Positions 34,826 through 43,719 of a stretch of 64,000 nucleotides of DNA are shown here, in pieces. Position 1 is the stretch's first letter. Each line of letters starts with the position of its first letter. Source of the stretch: Akkermansiaceae bacterium. GTDB taxonomy: Bacteria; Verrucomicrobiota; Verrucomicrobiia; Verrucomicrobiales; Akkermansiaceae. The stretch spans positions 853,226-917,225 of the forward strand of contig CP059069.1 of the NCBI GenBank assembly GCA_017798145.1, read 5' to 3'. The position numbers and the translations under genes were made by a program. The notes beneath the pieces were generated by a model. The model did no database searches. It was not told the DNA's origin and worked only from the letters and a program-made list of their open reading frames with translations.

Positions 34826-35997
34826 GCACGCCCCCCTTTCCTACGGGAACCATCGTAGTTGCGTATGTCCACCAGCACAGGCGGGATCGATGTGGCCGGA
34901 ACAAATCCTTCCCAGGCACTGCTCGGCATATCGGAAATCACAACCACGCACTCATGCGCACCCGCCCGCCCCAGCACGGCGATGAGATTGTGCGCCTCCG
35001 TCCCGCGCGCCCTTTCCGCCAACATCAAGCCCTCACGAGCCTGCGCGAGCTGCCTGCGGGTCTTCACCTCGTTATCGCGCCATCCGTCGAAATCCGCAAA
35101 CCACCTCACCGGCATCCCCCAGCCCACCAGTTGTGCCAGCGAACCATACAACAGCGAGATCGCCTTCTCGAAGCGATCCGGGCGGATGAGGTTCCCGTCA
35201 CCCCCGTACGAATGGAAAACCACCATGCATCCCTCCGCCTGCGATCCCGGAGGATCATCCTCGCGCACCAGCACAGCCCCGCCCGCCGCCTCGGATCTCA
35301 GGCTCGCCGCCCATGCGATCCGCCGCAGCCCGTCGCCCCCTCGCCTCTCCCGCAAGCCCCGCCACTCCCCGCCGCCTCCGAAGTGCCGCGATGCACCGTA
35401 GGGCGATCCGTCCAGAAGCTGCCCGCTCAGATACAGCTCGCGCGGGATGACTGCGCCCGGCAGCACCCCGATCTCCGCCGCCACCGGAATCTCACGCGAG
35501 AACGCCATCAATCCCAACGGAAACGCCGATTTCAGCCGCCCCCTGTGGATCATTTCCAGCCCCCTTTTCCTCAGCACCGGCCTTTCCGATATCCCAGCGC
35601 TAGATTTGCCGGTGATCCAGGATACCTTCCCCACCAGATCCCTCTCGCCCAGCATCGATATGCTGAATCCAACCCGGAATCCGTCCATCGCACCGCCCTC
35701 GTTCACAAGGATCAGCTTGCACGGAAACCCTTTCCCCGCCTCCACCCTCCTTGGGCCGAGGTAATGCAGGGAGTGATGCCGCAGGTTCGCGCGCCCCAGG
35801 ATCCATGCCAGCACAAACAGCACACCAAGCGAAAGCCCCATCGCCGCCATCACCCCATCCACCCGCCACATCCCCACCACGAACAGCGATGCGCCCAGCC
35901 CCGCAAGGATCAACCCACGCCGGGTCGATGATACCCGGATGCGCCCGGACTTTCCGGCACCCTCAGTGGGTGAAATTGGATTTCCTGCGCGCTCCAT
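34822..35997 (-). CDS. DUF58 domain protein
   Basis: The 391-residue product (from ATG 35997) has two adjacent membrane helices (TRRGLILAGLGASLFVVGMW and MAAMGLSLGVLFVLAWIL), a beta-rich region and the DUF58 core GGGGEWRGLRERRGGDGLRRIAWAAS. The C-terminal part is von Willebrand A-like, with a partial MIDAS-type start in CMVVFHSYGGDG. An ATG at 36060 would lengthen the overlap with rsfS from 35 to 98 bp. DUF58 proteins accompany MoxR ATPases and transglutaminase-like proteins and may serve as chaperone platforms. It is coupled to the downstream TgpA-like gene. Confidence 0.85.
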   Translation of the reverse strand: MERAGNPISPTEGAGKSGRIRVSSTRRGLILAGLGASLFVVGMWRVDGVMAAMGLSLGVLFVLAWILGRANLRHHSLHYLGPRRVEAGKGFPCKLILVNEGGAMDGFRVGFSISMLGERDLVGKVSWITGKSSAGISERPVLRKRGLEMIHRGRLKSAFPLGLMAFSREIPVAAEIGVLPGAVIPRELYLSGQLLDGSPYGASRHFGGGGEWRGLRERRGGDGLRRIAWAASLRSEAAGGAVLVREDDPPGSQAEGCMVVFHSYGGDGNLIRPDRFEKAISLLYGSLAQLVGWGMPVRWFADFDGWRDNEVKTRRQLAQAREGLMLAERARGTEAHNLIAVLGRAGAHECVVVISDMPSSAWEGFVPATSIPPVLVDIRNYDGSRRKGGRA

Positions 35998-36367
35998 CGC
36001 CTTGATCCGATCCGGATTGGCTCCATTCGGGCTCCTTCGCATCCGCCCAAAGCTGCTCAAGCCCGTAGAATTCGCGCATCTCCTCGTGCATGACGTGAAC
36101 CATCACATCAATGTAATCGAGCACCACCCAGCGGGAATCCACCTTGCCCTCGGAGTTCACCGGCTTGGCACCGGCTTCCTTCTCCACGATCCCCGCCACC
36201 TCACGGATGATCGCCCGCAGGTGCGGCATCGACGAGCCCGAGCACACGATCATGAAATCCGTAAGGTTCGAAACCCCGCGCATATCCCATACCCTGATGT
36301 TCTCTGCCTGCATCTCTCCCGCGGCCTTCATGCATGCCTTTGCCAGTTCTTCTCCTTCGATCGCCAT
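35963..36367 (-). CDS. rsfS: Ribosomal silencing factor RsfS
   Basis: The 134-residue product matches RsfS/Iojap: KACMKAAGEMQAENIRVWDM, NLTDFMIVCSGSSMPHLRAI and SRWVVLDYIDVMVHVMHEEMREFYGLEQLW. RsfS binds ribosomal protein uL14 and blocks joining of 30S and 50S subunits in starvation. I chose ATG 36367; a longer frame from 36418 adds a non-conserved 17 residues. The C-terminal tail, about 20 charged residues past the conserved end, overlaps the DUF58 start. Confidence 0.92.
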   Translation of the reverse strand: MAIEGEELAKACMKAAGEMQAENIRVWDMRGVSNLTDFMIVCSGSSMPHLRAIIREVAGIVEKEAGAKPVNSEGKVDSRWVVLDYIDVMVHVMHEEMREFYGLEQLWADAKEPEWSQSGSDQGDGARRKSNFTH

Positions 36368-36440
36368 AGTTAATACCTTCGGAGACAAACCATAACCGCC
36401 CATCCGGCGGCATTGCAACCCGCATTCTCGCAGCGGGGAA

Positions 36441-36824
36441 TCAGAAGCCGATCAGCGAGACGAGCTCCTGGTCGCTGAAGCGATCCAGATGATCCGCTGC
36501 GGCAGCCAGCATCTCCGCCTCCGCCACTTCCTCAATCTGCACCCAGCGTTCCTCCTGACCCGAAGGGACGGATACGACATCACCGCCTCCACCCACAGGT
36601 TCCGAGCCGTCAATCAGCACAAACACCCCGAAGACCGCGCAGGCAGCAACCGCAACCCAAGGCGAGAAGGTGAGGATTTTCGGCCACCAAGGATCCGCCT
36701 CCGGGAGCAACCTCACAGCCCTCAGCGTGTCATCGGCGAAACGTCCGCTCGCCTCCTTGGGCACGGCTTTTCCAAGCAGATCCCATGTGGCATCGCCCTC
36801 TTCCCAGTCGTGCTTGTCGTTCAT
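36441..36824 (-). CDS. Small single-pass membrane protein of unknown function
   Basis: The 127-residue product has an acidic N-terminal cytoplasmic part (MNDKHDWEEGDATWDLLGKA), a helix with FADDTLRAVRLLPE, one membrane segment (LTFSPWVAVAACAVFGVFVLI, about residues 50-70) and an extracytoplasmic C-terminal tail ending in FSDQELVSLIGF. This anti-sigma-like layout is common in Verrucomicrobiota, but no sigma factor lies beside it here, so the label would be a guess. ATG 36833 is an alternative start. Confidence 0.65.
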   Translation of the reverse strand: MNDKHDWEEGDATWDLLGKAVPKEASGRFADDTLRAVRLLPEADPWWPKILTFSPWVAVAACAVFGVFVLIDGSEPVGGGGDVVSVPSGQEERWVQIEEVAEAEMLAAAADHLDRFSDQELVSLIGF

Positions 36825-36883
36825 GCCTTTCATTCTACATCCCGGAAACACCGATCCGAACCAAAAGTTTCGCAAAAAAAAGA

Positions 36884-37636
36884 TCAAACCCCCCGCCTAT
36901 CCCCCCACAACCTCACGTGCAGCCTGTCCGAGAAACGCAATCCCAGATCCCGGCAGCGCTCCGCAAGCCAGCCCGCGATCTTGTCGATCTCCGCCAGCGT
37001 CCGACCCTCCGGCATCAGGATCACCCTCCCCGGCGCAATCCCGTTGCCCTCCGCCAGCGTCAGCACCTCCTGCACATCCGCCTCCCCCTGCACCACAAAC
37101 TTGAACCACGCCTTGCCCGTCCCCGCCAGCCCCCGCAAAACCTCCGGCCTGATCCTTTTCGCCTCATCCATCCCGCTGTTCGCCAGCTTCGGGGAAACAT
37201 TCATCTGATCCACTCCCGCCAGGAAAGCTTCTCCCGGCATTCGCGTCCCATTCGTCTCAAGCTCGAAAAACCACTCATGCCCATCCCGGCGCAGGACTTC
37301 CATCAGGCCCAGCAAACCCTCCTCCTGCAGCAGCGGCTCCCCTCCCGTCAGCACCACGCGCCTGCATCCGAACTTCCTCACGGCATCCGCAATCTCGCCC
37401 ACACCCATCTCAATGATCACATCCTCCCGGCGATACTTCGCATACCCTGCAATCGCATCCTTCTCATGCACCCATGGCGTGCCCTCAAAGTTCCAAGTAT
37501 GATCCGTATCGCACCACACGCAGTGAAGATTGCAGAGCGAAAGCCTCACGAAAACCGCAGGCACACCCATCCCCGCCCCCTCCCCCTGCAAGGTGTGGAA
37601 AATCTCCGCCCCGTCTCCCAGCCGTGCCAACTTCAT
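36884..37636 (-). CDS. queE: 7-carboxy-7-deazaguanine synthase (QueE)
   Basis: The 250-residue product is a radical SAM enzyme with the motif CX3CX2C at C35, C39 and C42 (SLCNLHCVWCDTD), preceded by EIFHTLQGEGAGMG and followed by VVLTGGEPLLQ. QueE converts 6-carboxytetrahydropterin to 7-carboxy-7-deazaguanine, an early step to queuosine. I chose ATG 37636 because MKLARLGDGAEIFHTLQGEG is the normal start; the longer frame from 37684 is not conserved. The late-step genes queA and tgt are 20-25 kb away in this window. Confidence 0.92.
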   Translation of the reverse strand: MKLARLGDGAEIFHTLQGEGAGMGVPAVFVRLSLCNLHCVWCDTDHTWNFEGTPWVHEKDAIAGYAKYRREDVIIEMGVGEIADAVRKFGCRRVVLTGGEPLLQEEGLLGLMEVLRRDGHEWFFELETNGTRMPGEAFLAGVDQMNVSPKLANSGMDEAKRIRPEVLRGLAGTGKAWFKFVVQGEADVQEVLTLAEGNGIAPGRVILMPEGRTLAEIDKIAGWLAERCRDLGLRFSDRLHVRLWGDRRGV

Positions 37637-37718
37637 GCAGCCAATCTCTACCCTCCAGCCCATATCGGAAACCAAAAACGACAACGAAGCCTATCCCCAC
37701 AGATTGAGCCCCCTGCCC

Positions 37719-39023
37719 TCAATGATCCTCCTCATCCCTGAAGATCACACTCTTGATTTCAAGCTGTGCCAACAGATTCAGGACATCAATCACACGCTGC
37801 TGGGTGGTCAGCGGATCGACCCATACGGATACCCTCAAATCCTTTTCCCGCACGCCTTTCTCCCTGGCGATTTCCTTCAGCTTTGCCTTCAGCAACGGCA
37901 ACTCCCTTTGATCGGCATCCTTGTCCAGCTCTACGCCCTCCTTAGCGGAAATCACTCCCGCCTTGGTGATCGAAATTTTCACCACCACGGAATCCTTTTC
38001 ACCCGCGTTCAGCGCATCGTCATCCAATTTCGGCAAGGCCATCTCGAGATCCGTTTCACGTATCTTGAGAGCGTTATCGGGTTTCTTTTCAGAAGACTCA
38101 TACACGGCGAAGACGACCTGATCCACACCCGCACTTGCCGCCGCCCGAATCACACTCCGGGAATACTTGAAAACGGAATCCCTATCGCCACGCAAACAAA
38201 GCTTCGCGGTTAGCCCCTGAGCCTCAAGCCGCTTCCGTTCCCGTTTCACGTAGTCCGTCACACCCGCTTCATCGGCCAAGACCAGGTTCTGCCCGACAGT
38301 CAGCGTCCCGTCCACCCTGATGTTCACGACAATCCTGCCGCTTGGTTCCGTATCCGCCAGCTTGACCACAGGCGGCTGCACCTCCGGATCAACATGTATG
38401 TCAAACTCCATGCTCGGAAACCCATCGTCAATCCGCACCACCCCGGACAAGCAGCCCGCAGAGCGCACCAACTGCAGCACCTTAACCATGTGCCCGAAGG
38501 ATGTCCTTGACCTCACCACAAGGACGAAGCGCGGTATCTCTTCCGCCGCGTCCGCCCTCTTCACCCCTTCCCTGATGGCATTGAGAAAACTTTCCAAACC
38601 CACCAGATCGGCATCCATAATCCCACGGCCGGCATTGTCAGGTATCCCGGCCTCAGCCATTTCCACCGGATGACAGATAGCGATCACCTGCCCTCCATCA
38701 CAAATCACACCGATCACGTTTTCAGCCTCCTTCTTTCCCTGAAGAATCGGATCAATCATCACCCCCCGACCTTCCTGACCTCGCAACGCAAAGCGAACAG
38801 GATGGCTCAGAAGCTGTTCAAGCCCCAAGCCTTCCAACGAAATCCCTACCGGCACATTCGCATCCGCCGTAAAACATACACCGCCTTTCAGATCCTCCTC
38901 CGTCATCTCCACGAAGCCCTCAGGCAAATCCCACTCCTTACCATCGAACTCGACCAAAATCTCCCCGCAAAACCCCGACGAAATCACTGCCGCACAGAAA
39001 AGAAAAGATAACAGCTTCGGCAT
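37719..39023 (-). CDS. Secreted protein with apparently three tandem ExbD/TolR-like domains
   Basis: The 434-residue product has a signal peptide (MPKLLSFLFCAAVISSGFCG) and no later membrane helix. Three segments follow the ExbD periplasmic pattern. Segment 1 is at about residues 140-200 (RFVLVVRSRTSFGHMVKVLQ). Segment 2 is at about residues 205-310 (QPPVVKLADTEPSGRIVVNI, then LCLRGDRDSVFKYSRSVIRA). Segment 3 is at about residues 325-430 (LEMALPKLDDDAL, VVVKISITKAGVIS, LRVSVWVDPLTTQQRVIDVL). ExbD normally carries one such domain on a membrane anchor. No exbB is nearby, so it may have lost the motor role. Its function is unknown. Confidence 0.7.
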   Translation of the reverse strand: MPKLLSFLFCAAVISSGFCGEILVEFDGKEWDLPEGFVEMTEEDLKGGVCFTADANVPVGISLEGLGLEQLLSHPVRFALRGQEGRGVMIDPILQGKKEAENVIGVICDGGQVIAICHPVEMAEAGIPDNAGRGIMDADLVGLESFLNAIREGVKRADAAEEIPRFVLVVRSRTSFGHMVKVLQLVRSAGCLSGVVRIDDGFPSMEFDIHVDPEVQPPVVKLADTEPSGRIVVNIRVDGTLTVGQNLVLADEAGVTDYVKRERKRLEAQGLTAKLCLRGDRDSVFKYSRSVIRAAASAGVDQVVFAVYESSEKKPDNALKIRETDLEMALPKLDDDALNAGEKDSVVVKISITKAGVISAKEGVELDKDADQRELPLLKAKLKEIAREKGVREKDLRVSVWVDPLTTQQRVIDVLNLLAQLEIKSVIFRDEEDH

Positions 39024-39287
39024 ACCAACGGCATACCGCCCCAATTCGGGAAAAACAATGTCCAAAGCGCCCCTTACCCACCCAAGCCTCCCTCACCGGA
39101 AGAGACATGAACCCATTTACAGATTACCCGATAGATCTTTTCGGGGAAAATGTTGCTATGAAGCCCCTGACCCGAATGCACGGATTTGAACTCGCAACGG
39201 GGCAGGTGATAGAATCGACGCCTCATACGGTGGCTTTCAGCCTCAGGAAGGCTACAATGATTGTTCCGTGAGAGGAATCCGAAACCG

Positions 39288-39935
39288 CTAGAACCCAATC
39301 CTTCGATCGTCCCCTTTCAGCTCCACCTTGAGCCCATACCAATCGGCAACAAAGCGTGACAGCCATTTCGCCTCCTCCAACGATTCGGTCTTGCAGAACT
39401 TGAGCAAGCCACCCGTTCCCACCATTCCAACCTCCCATGACCCAACGAACCTGTTTTCAACGTCCGAACTGCTATTGGCGCGACCGCGACGGTGTTTCAC
39501 CTCAACAAACCTGAAATCGCTCTTGTTCATCGCACGGGTCAGGGGGATTCCAAGGAGCCTGTGGCGTCTGGTGATTGCGTTGATCGTGCCTTCCACTTCG
39601 GTCGTTCCAAAGAGCTGCCTCAGCAGCTGAAACGATAGGATGGCTACAGTGACGATCAGCAGAATCCTAACCAATTCGGGGATCATCGCAGGAACACTAC
39701 CAAGTTTCTCCTTAAAGAATTCTTCAATCAGCGGGACTTGGGTGATCGGCACGATCAGGAATGCGATTCCGGCCAGTAGGAACAAAGCGCCCACCGCCCG
39801 AGTGGAGAATGGCACGACCTCCCGAATCCTGAATCTCTGCCTGGCGATCAATTCGGTGATTTCCAAACCTTCGGGGGGATTTGTGAAATCATGCTCGTGA
39901 TTCGCATTGCTGTCTTGGCCTTGCGTCATCTCCAA
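39288..39935 (-). CDS. Membrane protein of unknown function
   Basis: The 215-residue product has a polar N-terminus of about 45 residues, two membrane helices (VGALFLLAGIAFLIVPITQV and IPELVRILLIVTVAILSFQL), and a cytoplasmic C-terminal domain with VEGTINAITRRHRLLGIPLT, SDFRFVEVKHRRGR and EEAKWLSRFVADWYGLKVEL. The last part resembles a PH-like/bacterial SH3-type region, but I cannot place it in a family. The 264 bp downstream (39024-39287) shows no gene. Confidence 0.65.
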   Translation of the reverse strand: MEMTQGQDSNANHEHDFTNPPEGLEITELIARQRFRIREVVPFSTRAVGALFLLAGIAFLIVPITQVPLIEEFFKEKLGSVPAMIPELVRILLIVTVAILSFQLLRQLFGTTEVEGTINAITRRHRLLGIPLTRAMNKSDFRFVEVKHRRGRANSSSDVENRFVGSWEVGMVGTGGLLKFCKTESLEEAKWLSRFVADWYGLKVELKGDDRRIGF

Positions 39936-40016
39936 TTTGAATGCCTTATATTGAAACGTGTGGGTTACGTTTGGAATTTCGTTGCCGATCTGGTGGGAAT
40001 CCAGATCCGATGCCTC

Positions 40017-40928
40017 TCAGGGCTTCCACTTGCTGTCGTCATCGAAAGCCACCGAACGCAGCGCCAGCACGACCGAGGCCGTGCCTTCCGGTGGCGCCGC
40101 TGAGCCGAAGAACGCCGCCCCCTTGCCGGCAGCCATGTCGGCGTTCACGAAGGTGCGGCGACCCTTCAGGAGAACACCCCCGGATTCATCGACGTAGGAT
40201 ATCAGGTATTCCAAGCGTTTGACCCCTTGGTCGCTGTGGTTGAAGGCCTCGATAAGAGGCGCCGAAAGTGCCCCTTCCCGCACCACCCCTTTCATCACCA
40301 AAGACACGGGAGCCTCCCCCTCAGGGTCCGGGGCAGGCCCCGTCCAAACCGGCCAAGTTGTCCCGTCCTTCAATGTCAGAGCCCGGACCAGACCACCCAC
40401 TGCCACGACATCGTCCTTGACCCAGAACGACGTCAACTCGACCACGTAGTTTTCTCCCTTGCCAAGCGTGCTGTCGACTCCGTCGAATTGTTTCGTGTTG
40501 GTGTACGGCACGGTCTGCTTCAGGCTGCCGTCAGCCTGATACAAGTACATGGTCAAGCCCAGCTTCGAGATCTCCTGATCCCCGTTGTTGGTAACCTTCA
40601 GCGCAGCCTTGCGATCCTCGCCGCTACCCGTGACGGGCAAGGGCTCTATCGAGATCGGACAAGGGATGCTGGCCAGAGCATCGCCCGGCCCCGGGGCTTG
40701 ATCCCGAACGAAAATCCGGTCCGACTCGCTGAGTCGACTGAGCGCCACCTCGACGGTTTCTCCGCTTGCCAGCCGTATCACGACCTTTTCTCCGGATCTC
40801 ATGACATACTCGCCCTCGAGCGAACGCTTGCTGGCCCCATCTGTCCATGTCCGGGATTCTGCGAGAACCGGCGATCCGATCAGGCAAAGACTCGCGAACG
40901 CGAAAACAAGAAGGCGGCTCAGATCCAT
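40017..40928 (-). CDS. Secreted protein with SHD1 domain
   Basis: The 303-residue product has a leader (LLVFAFASLCLIGSPVLA). An SLA1-homology-1-like domain follows at residues about 26-75 (RTWTDGASKRSLEGEYVMRS, VVIRLASGETVEVALSRLSE), a domain found very often in secreted proteins of Planctomycetota and Verrucomicrobiota. The rest is two beta-rich segments without known motifs (VTNNGDQEISKLGLTMYLYQ, AFNHSDQGVKRLEYLISYVD) that look like paired immunoglobulin-type folds. The start is ATG 40928 or 40934, both just before the leader; the longer frame from 41069 has no leader. Function unknown. Confidence 0.75.
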   Translation of the reverse strand: MDLSRLLVFAFASLCLIGSPVLAESRTWTDGASKRSLEGEYVMRSGEKVVIRLASGETVEVALSRLSESDRIFVRDQAPGPGDALASIPCPISIEPLPVTGSGEDRKAALKVTNNGDQEISKLGLTMYLYQADGSLKQTVPYTNTKQFDGVDSTLGKGENYVVELTSFWVKDDVVAVGGLVRALTLKDGTTWPVWTGPAPDPEGEAPVSLVMKGVVREGALSAPLIEAFNHSDQGVKRLEYLISYVDESGGVLLKGRRTFVNADMAAGKGAAFFGSAAPPEGTASVVLALRSVAFDDDSKWKP

Positions 40929-41460
40929 GGTCATGACTAGGGAGGTAGGATTTTTCGGCAGGCTGGATTCCCAAAGCCCCTTCCAGCATATGGGGTTTTC
41001 CAAAACAGCGCGGAAGTTATGCGGTGCTCGGCAATTTTCAAGAATCTTTCGAACGTCGAGGTGTGGCACCGGCTACGGGGAGCGCCAGTCCGATTCAGGA
41101 TAACGGGTTCTCAACAGGCTTCGATCTCCGACTCGCGGCGGGTTGGCGGGTTGCCACCCACGCCTTGTTGTGCTTCGCGATTCTCTTCTTGAGGATACCG
41201 TAGCAGGCACGAATTCCAATCAGATACTAGAATGGCCATAAATGGATCTTGTTGTTCGGGCTCAGATGCGGTGATTCGAATCCTCATGATCTCTCATGAT
41301 CGGTTGATGCTATCATAGCCCAGCATCCGCGAATCATGAGGCAAATGGGCTTGCTGAAAAATCGAAGCCATTCGAAGGAGCTTGCAACCTTCCGCAGAGC
41401 ACCCGAACGGTTTGCCTTCCATCCGACGCGTCGGGAGCCTAGTTTCCGGATCCATCAGCC
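40929..41460. other. Intergenic region with no gene recognised
   Basis: About 530 bp between two divergent genes. It should hold the promoters of both the SHD1 protein (minus) and the GH128-like protein (plus). I found no ORF with a recognisable product, no tRNA and no strong terminator. There are short repeats of TCATGATC/CATGAT around 41286-41345 that could form small hairpins, of unknown meaning. Confidence 0.4.
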
Positions 41461-42309
41461 ATGACCCTCTCCGATTTTTCCCGCCGCGACCTGCTCCGAC
41501 TGGCCACCTTGGCAAGCCTCGCCCCCATTTCCTGCTCGCCCCAAGAGAAAGAAGTCCCCGAGACCCCTCGTGAAAAACCCGGAAAAAAAGGCCTCGGGAT
41601 CGGCACCAAAAATGATGGCTGGGACCAGAGGCTGAAGGATCTGAGATGCAAATGGTTCTACTCTTGGGTTTCCGCGACGGACAAACCCATACCCGCCGGC
41701 ATTGAGTTCATCCCCATGGTCTTCGGTCGCTGGGATATCCCAAAGGCCACGCGCAATGCCGCCGCCTTCGCGGAAAAAATCGGTGCGGACGAGATCCTAG
41801 GCTTCAACGAGCCCGACCAAAAGCACCAGGCCAACATGAGCGTCGAAAAGGCTCTCGATGCATGGCCTCTGCTGATGGGGACAGGGCTTCGCCTTGGTAG
41901 CCCCGGCTGCGTGCACCCGGACAAGCTCTGGATGATGGAATTCATGGCCGGCGTGGAGGAGCGCAAGCTCCGCGTCGATTTCGTCTGCATCCATTCCTAC
42001 ACCGGGCCGAGTCCTGCGGCGTTCATTGAGCGGGTGGAATCCGTTCATGAAATGTTCAGGCGCCCCATCTGGATCACCGAGTTCGCCGTCGGGGACTGGG
42101 AGGCGAAGTCCGTGGAAACGAACCGCCACAAGCCGGAAAGGATACGGAAATTCATGGAGGAACTCCTTCCGCAGTTGGAAGCGATGGACATCGTCGAGCG
42201 CTATGCATGGTTTCCCGCCGGACAAGACAACAAGGCGCTCGGCACCAGCGCTCTCTTCGACAAGGACGGCAGGCTCACCCCGCTCGGCGAGTGCTACCGG
42301 GATGCCTGA
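41461..42309 (+). CDS. Glycoside hydrolase, Asl1-like/GH128-like, exported lipoprotein
   Basis: The 282-residue product has a leader that fits both twin-arginine export (SRRDLLRLATL, R8/R9) and lipoprotein processing (LAPISC, Cys25). The mature part fits the Glyco_hydro_cc family: E117 in ILGFNEPDQ is the likely acid/base and E208 in RPIWITEFAVGDW the likely nucleophile, on a TIM barrel. Known members cut beta-1,3-glucans or related cell-wall polymers. It is followed by convergent DUF1501/DUF1800 genes. Confidence 0.85.
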   Translation: MTLSDFSRRDLLRLATLASLAPISCSPQEKEVPETPREKPGKKGLGIGTKNDGWDQRLKDLRCKWFYSWVSATDKPIPAGIEFIPMVFGRWDIPKATRNAAAFAEKIGADEILGFNEPDQKHQANMSVEKALDAWPLLMGTGLRLGSPGCVHPDKLWMMEFMAGVEERKLRVDFVCIHSYTGPSPAAFIERVESVHEMFRRPIWITEFAVGDWEAKSVETNRHKPERIRKFMEELLPQLEAMDIVERYAWFPAGQDNKALGTSALFDKDGRLTPLGECYRDA

Positions 42310-42393
42310 TCATCGCCGGCTGCCGTTTCCCTGCGCGGGAATCCAAGCAAGCCGGAAGGCGGCCGCCGCCCACGAAGCGGGCGACACCCACCA

Positions 42394-43695
42394 TCACACC
42401 ATGCCGATCCCGCGGAAGTCCCCTCCAAGGATCTTCCCGATGTTCGGCGCCTTGAGCCAAGCACCGAGCAGATCGGCATACACGCTGCGGAAATCGACCG
42501 TGTGTTTCAGGTCGCCCTCCGTCAGATCGGTTAGGCTCGGGTAGCTCCCATAGAGCCCTCCCTTGACTCCGCCGCCCGCCACGAACAGGCAGGACGCCTT
42601 GCCGTGGTCGGTTCCCGCGCTTGCGTTTTCCTTCACCCGCCTGCCGAATTCCGAGAAGGTCATCAGCACCACGCGCTTGTCGTTGCCCTGCTTCTTCAGG
42701 TCTGTGAAAAAGGATTTCAGCGCGGAGTCCAGCTGTCCCAACAGGCGGTCGTGGGAGTTCACCTGGCCGGTGTGGGTGTCGAATCCGCCGTGGCTCACGT
42801 AGTAAACCCGGGTCGCCATCCCTCCGGCGATCATCCGCGAAACCAGGTTGAGGTTCCGCGCGATCGGCGTGCCGTCGTATTGGACCGTTGTCCTGTGCTT
42901 CGCGGCGATCTCCAGGATTTTCTTCGATGAGACCTGCGCATCGAGCGCCACCCGCTCGAGGAAATGGAGGTTCGACTCTCCGACCACGCCGCCGACCTTT
43001 CCGCCGGCAGGCATGTCGATCGAACCACCGTCCACCGGCGCCTCGTCCTCCGGGCGGTTCAGCTCGGAGAAAAACTCCTCCGCCTGGGCTTTCTGGCCGC
43101 CGCTGTGGATCCAGCGGTAGAGCTCCGGCGAGCTCAGGCTCACGCCCGGGTTGCGCAGAGCACCGAAGGACTCTGGGGTCGATTTGTTGAAGCTGATCCC
43201 AACTGTCGGATCGACCCCCTCGCAGGCGTTGTCGAAGTATCTGCCCAGCCAGCCCGTGTTCGAGCGGTTGTTGATATCAGCCGTTTCCCAGATCGAGGTG
43301 GAGACGAAATGCGAGCGGTTCGGGTTCGGGTAGCCGACACCCTGCACGATGCCGAGGCCGCCTTCCTTGAACAGCGAGCCGAGGAACGGCATGGATGAGT
43401 TCAGGCCCAGCCCGTCGCCGATCCGGATGAGATCCTTCGCGTTCTTCCCAATCGTCGGCCTGGCCCTGTGATAGTCATCGTCGCCGTAAGGCACGAGTGT
43501 GTTCAGCCCGTCGTTTCCGCCTGCCAGCTGCAGCACCACCAGGATCGTGTCGTCCTTGCCGGTCGCAAACTGCGTGGCGCTGCCCCGCGATTGCTCGCCG
43601 AGCTCCGCAAATGTCCGGTCGATGAAGCCCGGCAAAGTCCACGTCGCCGATGCCCCAAGCACCGCCGACCTCATAAAATCCCGTCTCGTTTTCAT
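42394..43695 (-). CDS. DUF1501 family exported protein
   Basis: The 433-residue product has a twin-arginine leader (MKTRRDFMRSAVLGASATW) and the DUF1501 pattern: VVLQLAGGNDGLNTLVPYGDDDYHRAR, GLGIVQGVGYPNPNRSHFVS, YYVSHGGFDTHTGQVNSHDR and VVLMTFSEFGRRVKENASAG. The fold is sulfatase/alkaline-phosphatase-like; the function is unknown. It follows a DUF1800 gene with a 24 bp gap, a pairing found in most Verrucomicrobiota and Planctomycetota and probably a two-gene operon. Confidence 0.92.
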   Translation of the reverse strand: MKTRRDFMRSAVLGASATWTLPGFIDRTFAELGEQSRGSATQFATGKDDTILVVLQLAGGNDGLNTLVPYGDDDYHRARPTIGKNAKDLIRIGDGLGLNSSMPFLGSLFKEGGLGIVQGVGYPNPNRSHFVSTSIWETADINNRSNTGWLGRYFDNACEGVDPTVGISFNKSTPESFGALRNPGVSLSSPELYRWIHSGGQKAQAEEFFSELNRPEDEAPVDGGSIDMPAGGKVGGVVGESNLHFLERVALDAQVSSKKILEIAAKHRTTVQYDGTPIARNLNLVSRMIAGGMATRVYYVSHGGFDTHTGQVNSHDRLLGQLDSALKSFFTDLKKQGNDKRVVLMTFSEFGRRVKENASAGTDHGKASCLFVAGGGVKGGLYGSYPSLTDLTEGDLKHTVDFRSVYADLLGAWLKAPNIGKILGGDFRGIGMV

Positions 43696-43719
43696 ATGGT
43701 CTCCTCTGGTTTCTGCAAA

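Noticed and set aside
38040-38260. Two TTTCACGT-containing stretches as possible parS sites
   Set aside because: Both lack the inverted half of TGTTTCACGTGAAACA and lie inside the triple ExbD-like gene, far from parB.
39074-39298. 74-codon minus-strand ORF
   Set aside because: No leader, no family resemblance and no ribosome-binding site; treated as non-coding.
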